64,000 nt of DNA, from assembly GCF_900537115.1 (NCBI RefSeq), contig NZ_UNRG01000001.1, positions 559,121 through 623,120 of the forward strand. Direction: 5' to 3'. Of this stretch, positions 48,917 through 57,579 are shown one piece after another (the first letter of the stretch is position 1; each line of letters begins with the position of its first letter). Position numbers and translations under genes: made by a program. The notes under the pieces were generated by a model, which was given only the letters and a program-made list of their open reading frames with translations, did not search any database and was not told the origin of the DNA. The stretch comes from Arthrobacter sp. Alg241-R88. Lineage in GTDB: Bacteria > Actinomycetota > Actinomycetes > Actinomycetales > Micrococcaceae.

Positions 48917-48966
48917 CCCATCTCTCCCTGCCGGAGTACTGCGGCCCTCGCCGCGTGGCGGCCGCC

Positions 48967-49962
48967 CTACAGCCAGCCCTTCTTCTTGAAGATGACGTAC
49001 ATCAGTGCCGCCGTAGCCACCATCAGCCCAATGGCCATGGGATAGCCCAGCTGCCAGTGGAGCTCGGGCATGTGGTCAAAGTTCATGCCGTAGACGCCGG
49101 CCACGAACGACGGCGCGAAGAGGATGGCGGCCCACGAGGAGATCTTCTTTACCTGTTCGTTCTGTTGCGCGCTTGCTTCGTTTTGCCGGTTCGCGGTGAG
49201 GGTGCCGTCCAGGGTCAGGGCATTCTGCAACAGGTCGCGGAACGAATCTGCCCGTGAGATCACCCGCTCCACGTGGTCCTCCACGTCGCGCAGGCTGTGC
49301 CGGAGGTCGGTTTCCACATCGTACTTTTCAAACCCCCGCTTAAGCTGGTGCATCATGTCCGGCAGGGGGTGGATGGCCCGCTGGAACTGGATGACCTCGC
49401 GGGCGAGTTCATAAATGCGGCGCGACACGGTGGTGTCGCCGCTGAACAGCTGGTCTTCAATTTCGTCGATGTCGTTTTCCAGCCCGGCGACCACGGGCCC
49501 GTAGTCATCCACCACCCGGTCCAGCAGGGCGTAAAGGACGGCCTCGGGCCCGTGCCGCAACAGGTCCGGCCGGCTTTCCAGGCGCTGCCGCACCCGTGCC
49601 ACACCAGCAGTCTCGGCATGCCGGACAGTAACTACGAAGTTTTTGCCCGTAAAAATATGGAGCTCGCCGAACTCCACCGTTTCCGTGGCGTCCAGGTACC
49701 GCGCAGGCCGCAGGACGGTGAAAAGGTTGTCCTCGTAGCGCTCCAGTTTGGGTCGCTGGTGCGCGGAGATCGCGTCTTCCACCGCCAGCGCATGCAGTCC
49801 GAACTCGGTGGCCACCGCTGCCATTTCCTCGGCGGTGGGCCGGTAGAGGCCGATCCAAGCCATTCCGCCGTGCTGCGCAAGGGTCTCAAAAGTTTGTTCC
49901 AGGTTTTCGGGTTCGGCGTGCCGCACGCCGTCCACGTAAACCGCATTGTCAATGATGGTCAT
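48967..49962 (-). CDS. corA: Magnesium/cobalt channel CorA
   Basis: 331 residues. A long cytoplasmic N-terminal domain, then the stalk helix, the first membrane helix with the selectivity motif YGMNFDHMPEL and a second helix ending FKKKGWL. CorA forms a pentameric Mg2+ uptake channel. The frame is open to 50022; ATG 49962 gives the usual MTIIDNAVYVDG start. The gene converges on tRNA-Ala, 50 bases away. Followed upstream by the DUF1761 gene on the same strand, 34 bases apart. Confidence 0.94.
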   Translation of the reverse strand: MTIIDNAVYVDGVRHAEPENLEQTFETLAQHGGMAWIGLYRPTAEEMAAVATEFGLHALAVEDAISAHQRPKLERYEDNLFTVLRPARYLDATETVEFGELHIFTGKNFVVTVRHAETAGVARVRQRLESRPDLLRHGPEAVLYALLDRVVDDYGPVVAGLENDIDEIEDQLFSGDTTVSRRIYELAREVIQFQRAIHPLPDMMHQLKRGFEKYDVETDLRHSLRDVEDHVERVISRADSFRDLLQNALTLDGTLTANRQNEASAQQNEQVKKISSWAAILFAPSFVAGVYGMNFDHMPELHWQLGYPMAIGLMVATAALMYVIFKKKGWL

Positions 49963-49996
49963 GGCCGGCTGTCCTTCGCCGAGGGGGTCCGGGTCA

Positions 49997-50422
49997 TCAG
50001 GACATCGCCCCGATGATGGCACCTGACACTGTCATGGCCAGCAGGTCGTGGCCGGAATCGATAAGGGTGACGGCGGCAGGCTGGCCCGCGAAGCCGTTGT
50101 GGATTACGTGGCCGCCGGCACGGAAGACCAGCGCCAGAACCAAAGCGAACCAGCCGCCCGCCAGGGCAGTGTCCAGCCCGAGCTTGCTGATCAAAACTGC
50201 CAGCAGGATGGCCGTCAAGGCCGCCGCCACCATCATGGGCACCCAGATTCCGGCACCGCCACTGATGTTCTTGAGATCGTCCTCGGTTTTTCCGATCGCG
50301 GCCATCCACCGGTTGCCCAGGACGGCAGGCATGTACCAGACAAAGCCGATGGCCATGGTGGCGATGAAGGCAAGCAGCACGGCCAGCCAGTTGATCTGTG
50401 AAACGTACGAGAGCCAATCCAT
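49997..50422 (-). CDS. DUF1761-type membrane protein
   Basis: 141 residues with four membrane segments. The N-terminal WLAVLLAFIATMAIGFVWYMPAVLGNRWMAAIGKTEDDL matches the DUF1761 signature (NWLAVL ... GFVWYxP ... W). Function unknown. The frame runs to 50515, but ATG 50422 begins the conserved region and lies 10 bases past the end of the Lrp-type gene, on the same strand. The three minus-strand genes (Lrp, DUF1761, corA) could be one transcript. Confidence 0.82.
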   Translation of the reverse strand: MDWLSYVSQINWLAVLLAFIATMAIGFVWYMPAVLGNRWMAAIGKTEDDLKNISGGAGIWVPMMVAAALTAILLAVLISKLGLDTALAGGWFALVLALVFRAGGHVIHNGFAGQPAAVTLIDSGHDLLAMTVSGAIIGAMS

Positions 50423-50432
50423 TCTGAAAATC

Positions 50433-50981
50433 CTAGCTGTCCGTCTCCACCCCGGCCGCCCGGGAGGGTTTCGCCGGGCCGTGTTGCCCGGCCCCGGCAG
50501 CTTTGGCCAGGCCACTGATGAGTGGCTCCGTCCGGTAAGGGATATGTGTGTGCAGCGCCAGGACGGTTTCAGTCCGGATAACCCCTTTAATCCTTAGGAC
50601 CTGCCGCAGGGCTGCCTGGAGGTTGTGGGTGTCGGTGGCCACCACCCGGCACCAGACGTCACCGCGTCCGGAGATCTCGTGGACCTCCAGGACCTGCGGA
50701 ATGAGCCTAAGTCCCCCTACCACCCCGTCCAGTTCGCGGTGCGACACCTCAATGGTCACGAACGCCACCACGTCGTAGCCCACAGCCTCCAGGTCCACCT
50801 CGCGGCCCCCGGACCGCAAAACCCCGGCCCGGAGCAGGCGCCGGACCCGCGACTGGGCCGTATTGCGGGCAACCCCCAGCGAATCGCTGAGCTCACCGAT
50901 CTGGATCCTGGGGTCCCGGATGAGCTCCAGGAGGATCTTCAGGTCAACGGGGTCCAGGTTGTTCAAATGATCACTCTCCAT
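50433..50981 (-). CDS. Lrp/AsnC-family regulator
   Basis: 182 residues. A helix-turn-helix (LDPVDLKILLELIRDPRIQIGELSDSLGVARNTAQSRVRRL) and a C-terminal ligand-sensing RAM-type domain (ISGRGDVWCRVVATDTHNL) define the family. The last 25 residues are an extra tail. GTG 50984 and ATG 50981 are both possible starts; ATG is chosen. It is divergent from the MFS gene at 51135 and probably regulates it or itself in response to an amino acid. Confidence 0.9.
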   Translation of the reverse strand: MESDHLNNLDPVDLKILLELIRDPRIQIGELSDSLGVARNTAQSRVRRLLRAGVLRSGGREVDLEAVGYDVVAFVTIEVSHRELDGVVGGLRLIPQVLEVHEISGRGDVWCRVVATDTHNLQAALRQVLRIKGVIRTETVLALHTHIPYRTEPLISGLAKAAGAGQHGPAKPSRAAGVETDS

Positions 50982-51134
50982 CACTTCGGCATCAGAATAT
51001 TGATGATGATGCTCAATTGTGGCACCACTTTCCGCCCGAAAGAGCAGAAATGCTGCACTCTGGACCTATCACTTATACATCCGCGCCGGGCTCCCACAAG
51101 GACCACCTGCCGCGGCAGCAGCAGAGGCGGCACA
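50982..51134. promoter_or_regulatory. Intergenic region between Lrp-type and MFS genes
   Basis: 153 bases, relatively AT-rich near 50993-51021 (GAATATTGATGATGATGCTC), as expected for an Lrp-type operator, but no clear consensus can be defined by eye. Confidence 0.3.
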
Positions 51135-52376
51135 ATGACGGTCTTCAGCGAACTCCGCATGCGTCCGGCTCCAGCCACAACGGCCGGGTGGGACGCGTCG
51201 GTTACTGCCCGGCTGGTGCTGGCGGGCGCCGTCATTTTCACGCTGTTGGTTGGTGCCAACCTTGCTACGCCCCTGTACCCCCTCCTGCAGGCGGAACTCG
51301 GGCTGTCCCCGCTGGATGTAACCGCCGCGTTCACGAGCTACGTGCTGGCGCTTGTGGCCACGCTGATGCTGGCGGGGCACTGGTCGGACCATATCGGGCG
51401 GAGGGCGGCCCTCATCCTCGCCGTTGTTGCCGGTCTCGGCGGCGGCTGGCTATTTGCCGAGGCACACACGCTGGGTGCGCTGTGCGCCGGGCGCGCGCTC
51501 CAGGGAGTTGCGGTCGCCCTCGCCACAGGGGCCAGCGCCGCTGCCCTGCGTGAACTGCTGCCCTCACGCCCCGAGTGGGCCTCCCGCTTTACGCTACTGG
51601 CTTCAGCGGGGGGAGTGGCCGCCGGCCCGGTGATCGGCGGGCTGCTGTCCCTGCTTCCCGGGGCTACGTCGACCCCGTACTACGTCCATGCTGCCGTCCT
51701 CGCCGCGCTGCTGGTCCCGCTGTACCTCCTGCGGGCACGCCCCGCCATCCAGCCGCCCGCAGGCCCCAAGCCGCTGCAGTTGCTCGCACCCCGCCGTCCT
51801 TCCGTGACGCGGGCGGCAAGGGGCGCATTCTGGCTGGCAGCCGGCGTCGGCTTCCTCAGCTTCGCAGTGTTTGGTTTCTGCCTCTCGTTGGCCCCTGGCT
51901 ACTTCGCCCGGATCCTGGCCGTGGACAGCCGACCCCTGATCGGCGTGCTGGCCGGCCTGACCCTCGCGGCATCGGCGCTGACCCAGTTGGTGACCCTTCG
52001 GGGCCGCTTCGTTGTCCCGTGCGGGCTGGCGGTCCTGGGCATCTCGGTACTCCTGCTGGGCGGGGCAGGAGTGTGGAACAGCCCGGTGCTGCTGGTGGTT
52101 GCAAGCGCTGCCGCCGGTGTGGGGCAGGGCCTCGCCTTCCGCACCGTTTTCAATGATGTTGCCGCCCGGGTGGAGCCAATCCGCCAGGCCCAGACCATCA
52201 GCACGGTGTACGTCATCACCTACCTTGGCAGCGCTGTCCCGGTGCTGGGGCTCGGCTGGGCCGCCGGCGTGTTCGGCCTGGCGCCTTCGGTGGCCGGATT
52301 CGTGGTGCTGTGTGGCTCCGCAGCGCTCATTTTGGCTGCCGTCACACTCCGTCAGGCTATTCGCACACGGGGCTAG
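51135..52376 (+). CDS. MFS transporter
   Basis: 413 residues, about 12 membrane helices. ANLATPLYPLLQAELGLSPLDVT opens helix 1, and the MFS loop motif AGHWSDHIGRRAALI lies between helices 2 and 3. Exporters with this pattern carry drugs or metabolites. The reading frame is open upstream to 50625, antisense to the Lrp gene, and that part is not coding; ATG 51135 has GCAGAGGCGG upstream. Divergent Lrp-type gene is the likely regulator. Substrate unknown. Confidence 0.88.
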   Translation: MTVFSELRMRPAPATTAGWDASVTARLVLAGAVIFTLLVGANLATPLYPLLQAELGLSPLDVTAAFTSYVLALVATLMLAGHWSDHIGRRAALILAVVAGLGGGWLFAEAHTLGALCAGRALQGVAVALATGASAAALRELLPSRPEWASRFTLLASAGGVAAGPVIGGLLSLLPGATSTPYYVHAAVLAALLVPLYLLRARPAIQPPAGPKPLQLLAPRRPSVTRAARGAFWLAAGVGFLSFAVFGFCLSLAPGYFARILAVDSRPLIGVLAGLTLAASALTQLVTLRGRFVVPCGLAVLGISVLLLGGAGVWNSPVLLVVASAAAGVGQGLAFRTVFNDVAARVEPIRQAQTISTVYVITYLGSAVPVLGLGWAAGVFGLAPSVAGFVVLCGSAALILAAVTLRQAIRTRG

Positions 52377-52391
52377 CGGCCGCAGGTCCGG

Positions 52392-52895
52392 TTACTCCGG
52401 GAGTGGCCCGTGGTTGCCCTGGATGTGCTCGAACACCAACGTGGTTTCCGTGTGGCCCACCACAGGATCGGTGGCCAGGTTGTCCAGCACCCAGTCCCGC
52501 AGGTCCTCGGTGGTGGCAACGGCAATGTGCAGCAGGTAATCCACCGAGCCCGAGGTATGGAACGTGGACAGCACTGCCGGGAGACGTGGGACGCGCGCCG
52601 TAAAGCGGTCGATCTGGTCCCGGTCGTGCGCCCTCAGCCGCACAGCGACCAGGGCCTGGACCGACCTGCCGATGGATGACAGGTTGAGCTTCGCCTCAAA
52701 GCCCTGCACGATCCCCCGCTCCGTGAGCGCACGGGTCCGCATCAGGGCTGTGGAGGGGGCGATGCCCACCAGCTCGGCAAGCTGCTTGTTCGAGATCCTT
52801 GCGTCCTCCACCAAAGCGGCAAGAAGGCGTTCGTCGATGGCATCAAGGGGCTCCAGATGCACTCCCGGCCTGACGTTCCTGGCATTGGTGCTCAC
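52392..52895 (-). CDS. Lrp/AsnC-family regulator
   Basis: 167 residues. LDAIDERLLAALVEDARISNKQLAELVGIAPSTALMRTRALTERG is the helix-turn-helix and LSTFHTSGSVDYLLHIAVATTEDLRDWVLDNL the sensing domain. GTG 52895 has GAGGAG upstream. It lies 53 bases downstream of the second MFS gene on the same strand and converges with the first MFS gene, 15 bases apart. Confidence 0.92.
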   Translation of the reverse strand: MSTNARNVRPGVHLEPLDAIDERLLAALVEDARISNKQLAELVGIAPSTALMRTRALTERGIVQGFEAKLNLSSIGRSVQALVAVRLRAHDRDQIDRFTARVPRLPAVLSTFHTSGSVDYLLHIAVATTEDLRDWVLDNLATDPVVGHTETTLVFEHIQGNHGPLPE

Positions 52896-52948
52896 GGCGG
52901 CTCCTCACAAAGTTCCTGCGTTTATCCTAGACGCCCGCGGGCCCGCGT

Positions 52949-54196
52949 TCAGGCTGCGGCGGTGCCCGCTGCCTTCGGATGGACGACGGCGACAGTCACC
53001 GCAGTGAGGCAGGCGAGGATCATGACGGCGGCGGCCAGGGCGTTCCAGCCATAGGACTGGAAGAGCAGCCCGCCGGCCCAGCCGATGAGGCTTGATCCCA
53101 GATAGTAGGCGAGGTTGTAGAGCGAGGCGGCCTGGGCACGTCCGGTGCTGGCAATCGCACCCGTCCAGCCTGCGCCGATACTGTGCGCGGCAAAGAAGCC
53201 GCCCGTGAAAATGACCAGCCCCGCGAGGATCAGCACAAGTGACGGGGTCAGCGTGAGGGCGAGGCCCGCCGTCGAGAGGGCCAGCCCGGCGAGCAGTACG
53301 TTGCGGCGCCCGAAACGCATCGTCAGCCCTGCTGCCCAGCGGGAGGAGAAGGTCCCCGAAAGGTAGGCAAGGAAAATCAGGCTGATCACGGTGGTGGGCA
53401 GGCCAAAGGGCTCGCCGGAGAGCCGGAACCCGAGGTAGTTGTAGACGGCCACGAAGCCGCCCATCATCAGGAAAGCCTGGATGTAGAGGGCGAGCAGCCG
53501 GACGTTGCGCAGGTGGCCGTCAAGGGTACGGGCGGCTCCGCGGAGCCCGGGAGCCTTGGCGGCGGTGAATCCCCGCGCCCGCGGCACCAGGACCAGGAAG
53601 GCGACCGCGGCCAGCGTCGCCAGCACGGAAACGGCCAGGGCTGCGGCACGCCACCCCCACAACTCCCCGGCAGGTCCGGCCACCAGGCGGCCGGCCAAGC
53701 CGCCAAGCGTGGTGCCTGCTACGTAGCTTCCCGCTGCCACTGCGGCATGGGCCTTGGTAACCTCCTCGTTGAGGTAGGCGATTGCAATGGCCGGGATCCC
53801 GCCAAGCGCCATCCCTTCGAGGAGCCGCAGCCCCAGCAGCATGGCGAAGCTGGTGGACAGGGGCACCAGCAGCCCCAGCACTGTTGCCACGGAGATTCCC
53901 CACATCATGGCCTTGACCCTGCCTATCCTGTCGGCAAGGAAGGACCACGGGATCACCGTGACGGCCAGTCCTACCGTAGCCAGCGAGATGGTCAGCGCGG
54001 CCTCTGCGGCAGTGACGTGCAAGTCAGAGGCAAGGATCGGCAGGACGGCCTGGGTGGAATACAGCTGGGCAAAAGTCGCCACCCCGGCAAAGGCCAGGCC
54101 GGCAATGATCCGGCCGTATGCCGTGGAGCCTTTCGCGTGTCCTTCCCAGCCCGGCAGGGACGTTTGGTGCCCGGGGTGCTGCTGGCTGTGTGGCAT
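52949..54196 (-). CDS. MFS transporter, YnfM/CmlA-like
   Basis: 415 residues, 12 helices. FAGVATFAQLYSTQAVLPILASDLHVTAAEAALTISLATVGLAV is the typical opening, with PWSFLADRIGRVKAMM as the loop motif. Similar exporters (YnfM type) move arabinose, drugs or amino-acid-like compounds. Start ATG 54196 is chosen; ATG 54238 is in frame. A LysR gene is divergent (111 bases) and is its likely regulator. Confidence 0.88.
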   Translation of the reverse strand: MPHSQQHPGHQTSLPGWEGHAKGSTAYGRIIAGLAFAGVATFAQLYSTQAVLPILASDLHVTAAEAALTISLATVGLAVTVIPWSFLADRIGRVKAMMWGISVATVLGLLVPLSTSFAMLLGLRLLEGMALGGIPAIAIAYLNEEVTKAHAAVAAGSYVAGTTLGGLAGRLVAGPAGELWGWRAAALAVSVLATLAAVAFLVLVPRARGFTAAKAPGLRGAARTLDGHLRNVRLLALYIQAFLMMGGFVAVYNYLGFRLSGEPFGLPTTVISLIFLAYLSGTFSSRWAAGLTMRFGRRNVLLAGLALSTAGLALTLTPSLVLILAGLVIFTGGFFAAHSIGAGWTGAIASTGRAQAASLYNLAYYLGSSLIGWAGGLLFQSYGWNALAAAVMILACLTAVTVAVVHPKAAGTAAA

Positions 54197-54307
54197 GTGG
54201 CAAGCGTAGACCCGGCCCAATACCTGCTTCCAATGCATCTTTTGTGCCAGACTCATATCAAATCGGGAACAATGCCCCCTTCGCAGCCTTGGAACCAGGA
54301 AGGACCT

Positions 54308-55327
54308 ATGGAGCCCGACCACAAGCAGCTGGCGCAGCTTCTTCCGCTCCTGCCGCTGCTCGCTGAACTTGGCCGGACCGAACATGTCACCGAAACCGCC
54401 GAACTCCTCGGAGTACCCCAGTCCACGGTGAGCAGGGCACTGGCGCGGGCCAGCGCCGTCGTCGGTACCGAACTCTTGGTCAGGGACGGCAGGGGAGTGC
54501 GCCTCACCCCGGCTGCCCGGTCCCTGCTGCCCTACATCGAGCGGGCACTGACGGAGTTCCAGGCCGGGCTGGACCTGGTCCGCAACGAATCCGATGTTGT
54601 CCGCGGCAAAATCTCCGTCTCGTTCCAGCACACCTTTGGCGAGTCCACGCTCCCGCTCCTCATCAGCGCGTTCCGCAGCCGCCACCCGGGCGCCGTGTTT
54701 ACGCTGAGCCAGGGAGCGCGCGACTCCTGCCTCGCCGAGCTGGCGGCCGGCGGGTCCGACCTGGCGCTGACCGCGCCGGTGGCACCTCCCGGTAAGAGCC
54801 TTCTGTCCGCCCCGCTCTACCGGGAACCCCTGCGCCTGGTGGTCCACCACACCCATGCGCTTGCGGGCAGGGCTGTGGCGTCCGTGGCGGACATCCGCTC
54901 CGAACCGTTTGTGGCACTCGGCCCCGGTTACGGCATGCGCTCGCTGACCGATGCCCTGTTCCGTGAGGCCGGATACCGTCCCCGCATCGCCTTCGAAAGC
55001 CAGGACTCCCATACCGTCCGGGGCCTCGTTTCGGCCGGACTCGGCGTCAGCATCCTGCCACCCGGCGGGGATGACCCCGGCCGGAACGTCAGTGCGGAAA
55101 CAGGCAACCTGGGCTGGGTGGAAGTGCCCCTCGACTCGGCTTTGGCCTTCCGTGAGGTCGGCCTGAGCTGGCGGCAGCGTAAAGCTGAGGTTGAACCGGC
55201 TGCCGTCCGGCTGTTCCGGGACATGGTCCTCACCGACGGACCGGAGCTCCTGGCCGGGCTGGTGGAACGGCGGTCCCGGCTGGTCAACACCCGTGACCAG
55301 GGACCCGAAACTTCAATGGTCCTGTGA
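54308..55327 (+). CDS. LysR-family regulator
   Basis: 339 residues. The N-terminal helix-turn-helix is LGRTEHVTETAELLGVPQSTVSRALARASAVVGTELLVRDGRGVRLTPAA, followed by the effector-binding domain (FTLSQGARDSCLAELAAGGSDLALTAP, GLVSAGLGVSILPPG). The frame runs back to 53513 antisense to the MFS gene and is not used: ATG 54308 has AGGAAGG upstream. It is divergent from the MFS transporter, the usual LysR arrangement with its target. Confidence 0.92.
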   Translation: MEPDHKQLAQLLPLLPLLAELGRTEHVTETAELLGVPQSTVSRALARASAVVGTELLVRDGRGVRLTPAARSLLPYIERALTEFQAGLDLVRNESDVVRGKISVSFQHTFGESTLPLLISAFRSRHPGAVFTLSQGARDSCLAELAAGGSDLALTAPVAPPGKSLLSAPLYREPLRLVVHHTHALAGRAVASVADIRSEPFVALGPGYGMRSLTDALFREAGYRPRIAFESQDSHTVRGLVSAGLGVSILPPGGDDPGRNVSAETGNLGWVEVPLDSALAFREVGLSWRQRKAEVEPAAVRLFRDMVLTDGPELLAGLVERRSRLVNTRDQGPETSMVL

Positions 55328-55343
55328 CCAGTACCCTTGTGAC

Positions 55344-56291
55344 GTGACGAACACCGAGAATCCATCTGCCCTGCCCGCCCAGACGCTTAACCCCCCGTCG
55401 AATCCGCCCGGTGGCGTCATCATTGGCCTGGACATCGGCGGGACGAAAACGCACGGCATCCGGTTTGAAAACGGGATCCCGGTGGCCGATGAGTCTGCTG
55501 GGAGTTCGAACGTCCAAAACGTCACCCGTGACGAGGCTGCCCGCAACCTGGCCAGCCTCTTTGGCAGGATCGGCGGGGGAACGGTGTCCCATGTTTACGC
55601 CGGATCCGGCGGCATCGATACCGAAGAGGACGCCGCAGCCCTTGCCGGGCTGATCGAACCGCACGTTCCCGACGCCCACATCACGGTGGTGCATGATTCC
55701 CGGTTGCTTCTCGCTGCAGGCCACGCCGGGACAGGCGTGGCGGTGATCGCCGGCACAGGTTCGGCAGCCTGGGGCAGGAACGCCGACGGCGCCGAGGCCA
55801 GGGCGGGAGGCTGGGGTTACCTGCTGGGCGACGAAGGCAGCGGTTATTGGCTGGGACGGGAGGCTGTGCGGTACAGCCTGCGGCGGATGAACCAGGGCCT
55901 TCCAGTGGACCAGCTGAGTGCGGCCCTGCTGGCGTCCTGCGGAGTGGACCATCCGAACCGCCTCATTGCGCAGTTCCATTCCCCGGACACCGGCCGCCGT
56001 TTCTGGGCGCAGCAGGCCCGGCACGTGGTGGAGGCGGCAGCAGCGGGCCACCCGGCAAGCCAGGAACTGCTGGAGCAGGCGGGCCAGGACCTTGCCGGGC
56101 TGGCCCTGCAGGTGCTGCACCAGCTGGAGATCCCCGGGCCGGTCATCCTGGGCGGCGGGCTGGGCATGAACGTGGTGCCCCTCCAGGACTCCTTCCGCCG
56201 GCACCTTGCGGAAGCCGGGGTGACAGATGTCCGGGTCCTGGACCAGGAACCCGTTTTCGGTGTGCTGCAGCTGCTGGCAGAACAGGCCTGA
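55344..56291 (+). CDS. BadF/BadG-type ATPase, N-acetylglucosamine kinase-like
   Basis: 315 residues. The ASKHA ATPase motifs GLDIGGTKTHGIRFENG and VIAGTGSAAWGR with GWGYLLGDEGSGYWLGREAV define the BcrAD/BadFG family, in which the actinobacterial members are usually GlcNAc or glucosamine kinases. It may serve cell-wall sugar recycling together with the NagZ-like enzyme at 14 kb (inference). GTG 55344 follows TACCCT (55332-55337) by 6 bases, a leaderless start, even though the LysR gene ends just upstream. Confidence 0.88.
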   Translation: MTNTENPSALPAQTLNPPSNPPGGVIIGLDIGGTKTHGIRFENGIPVADESAGSSNVQNVTRDEAARNLASLFGRIGGGTVSHVYAGSGGIDTEEDAAALAGLIEPHVPDAHITVVHDSRLLLAAGHAGTGVAVIAGTGSAAWGRNADGAEARAGGWGYLLGDEGSGYWLGREAVRYSLRRMNQGLPVDQLSAALLASCGVDHPNRLIAQFHSPDTGRRFWAQQARHVVEAAAAGHPASQELLEQAGQDLAGLALQVLHQLEIPGPVILGGGLGMNVVPLQDSFRRHLAEAGVTDVRVLDQEPVFGVLQLLAEQA

Positions 56292-56330
56292 CGCGGAGCG
56301 TGAGCAGGGCGCCCTCGCCGGGCCGGGTTC

Positions 56331-57344
56331 CTACACGGACCGCTTCCGCGGAGTAAGCCGTACGGCCGGCAGCGGGGGAGCGGGGATGCGCCCGGCCTCC
56401 GGGCCGGCGTCAGGACCGTGCCCGCGGACCAGGCCGTAGCGGGCTGCTGCCATCCCGCCGTCGGGAAGGGCCGCCTGCGCTTCCCAGGCATCCCGGGCCT
56501 GCTCGACTTCATCGTGCGTACGTCCCACGAAGTTCCACCACATCAGCAGCTCCTCCTGGAAGGGCTCACCGCCGATCAGGAGGAAACGCGTACCGGGCTT
56601 CGCCTGGACCTGAAGTTCCCGCCGGCCGATGCCAAGGTAGCCCAGCGGCCCGGGAGAAAGTTCCTGCCCGTCCAGCGTCAGCCCGCCGTCGAGCACCAGG
56701 ATGCCGTGTTCGAAGTGCTCGTTGAGGGGGAGTACGGCACTGCCTTCGCAGGAAACATCCGCTCCCACAATCGGGGAATACATCGTTGCCGGCGAGACCG
56801 CACTGCCGAGTTCGCCCACCATCACGGTGGCGGTAAAACCTTCGCCGGCCGCTGTGGGAAGGTCACGATGCTGCTCGAACGCCGGCTGCCGGTGCCGTTC
56901 CCCATCCGGAAGGGCCACCCAGAGCTGAAGGCCGCGCTGCAGGGGCAGTTCGCCCCCGGGTGGAAGCACTGCGAACTCAGAATGGGAAACCCCGTGCCCC
57001 GCCGTCATGATGTTCAGCTCGCCGGGCCGCACCACCACGTCGCTGCCCACACTGTCCCGGTGCCGGATGGTCCCGGCCAGCGGCCAGGTCACCGTTTGCA
57101 GCCCGATATGCGGGTGCGGAAGCACGGACATCGCAGTCCGGTCCGGGCCGAAGCTGTCCAGGAAGCACCAGGCGCCGATGGTCGGGAGCCCGCGCTGAGG
57201 CAGCGTCCGCTGGACATTCATGGCACGCACCCCGCCCAGCGGTACTTCACGTTCAGGCCATAGCTGCAGGCAGGGGCCCGAGCTCCCTTCCGGCTTCGCC
57301 GGCGGGCAAACTTCCTGTTGCGGGGAAACTTCCAAGTTGGTCAC
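56331..57344 (-). CDS. Pirin-family protein
   Basis: 337 residues, two cupin domains. The metal ligands are in HPHIGLQTVTW and GHGVSHSE, and DSFGP and NIMTAGHG are family marks. Some pirins are quercetin dioxygenases; others bind transcription factors. The function here is open. The GTG start at 57344 follows TAAAGT by 6 bases on the minus strand, a leaderless pattern, although GGGGAG also stands directly before it. It converges with the kinase-like gene, 39 bases apart. Confidence 0.9.
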   Translation of the reverse strand: MTNLEVSPQQEVCPPAKPEGSSGPCLQLWPEREVPLGGVRAMNVQRTLPQRGLPTIGAWCFLDSFGPDRTAMSVLPHPHIGLQTVTWPLAGTIRHRDSVGSDVVVRPGELNIMTAGHGVSHSEFAVLPPGGELPLQRGLQLWVALPDGERHRQPAFEQHRDLPTAAGEGFTATVMVGELGSAVSPATMYSPIVGADVSCEGSAVLPLNEHFEHGILVLDGGLTLDGQELSPGPLGYLGIGRRELQVQAKPGTRFLLIGGEPFQEELLMWWNFVGRTHDEVEQARDAWEAQAALPDGGMAAARYGLVRGHGPDAGPEAGRIPAPPLPAVRLTPRKRSV

Positions 57345-57579
57345 CTCCCCACTTTAGGCCCGGATACCACCCCGCGGTATGTCCGTCCCCGCCCCCGGCC
57401 CAACCCCTACCCATCCGGCCGGGAACCGGCACCGAATGATTACAGTTAGGGATTCCTTTGCCGGAATTGGGGTGTGCTGCAGGTGTTGCCGCGTCCGGTT
57501 TGGGCTACCGTAACTATCAGCGTGCTGTGACAATTTCGCGTTGCTTTCCGAAGCCGTCCAACAGAACAGGTAAGTCCGC
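57345..57579. promoter_or_regulatory. Upstream region of the osmoprotectant importer
   Basis: 235 bases without a gene. TTGCCG (57486-57491) and TAACTA (57511-57516) are 19 bases apart and could be a weak promoter for the importer operon. No riboswitch or operator is recognised. Confidence 0.35.

Noticed and set aside
48917-48966. Integration site at the 3' end of tRNA-Ala
   Set aside because: The tRNA is complete and corA follows within 50 bases; no duplicated tRNA end was seen.
53513-54307. N-terminal extension of the LysR frame
   Set aside because: Antisense to the MFS gene; a good ribosome site and LysR-like N terminus begin at 54308.
57345-57579. Riboswitch upstream of the osmoprotectant importer
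   Set aside because: No conserved riboswitch core could be recognised by eye; only a weak promoter-like pair is present.
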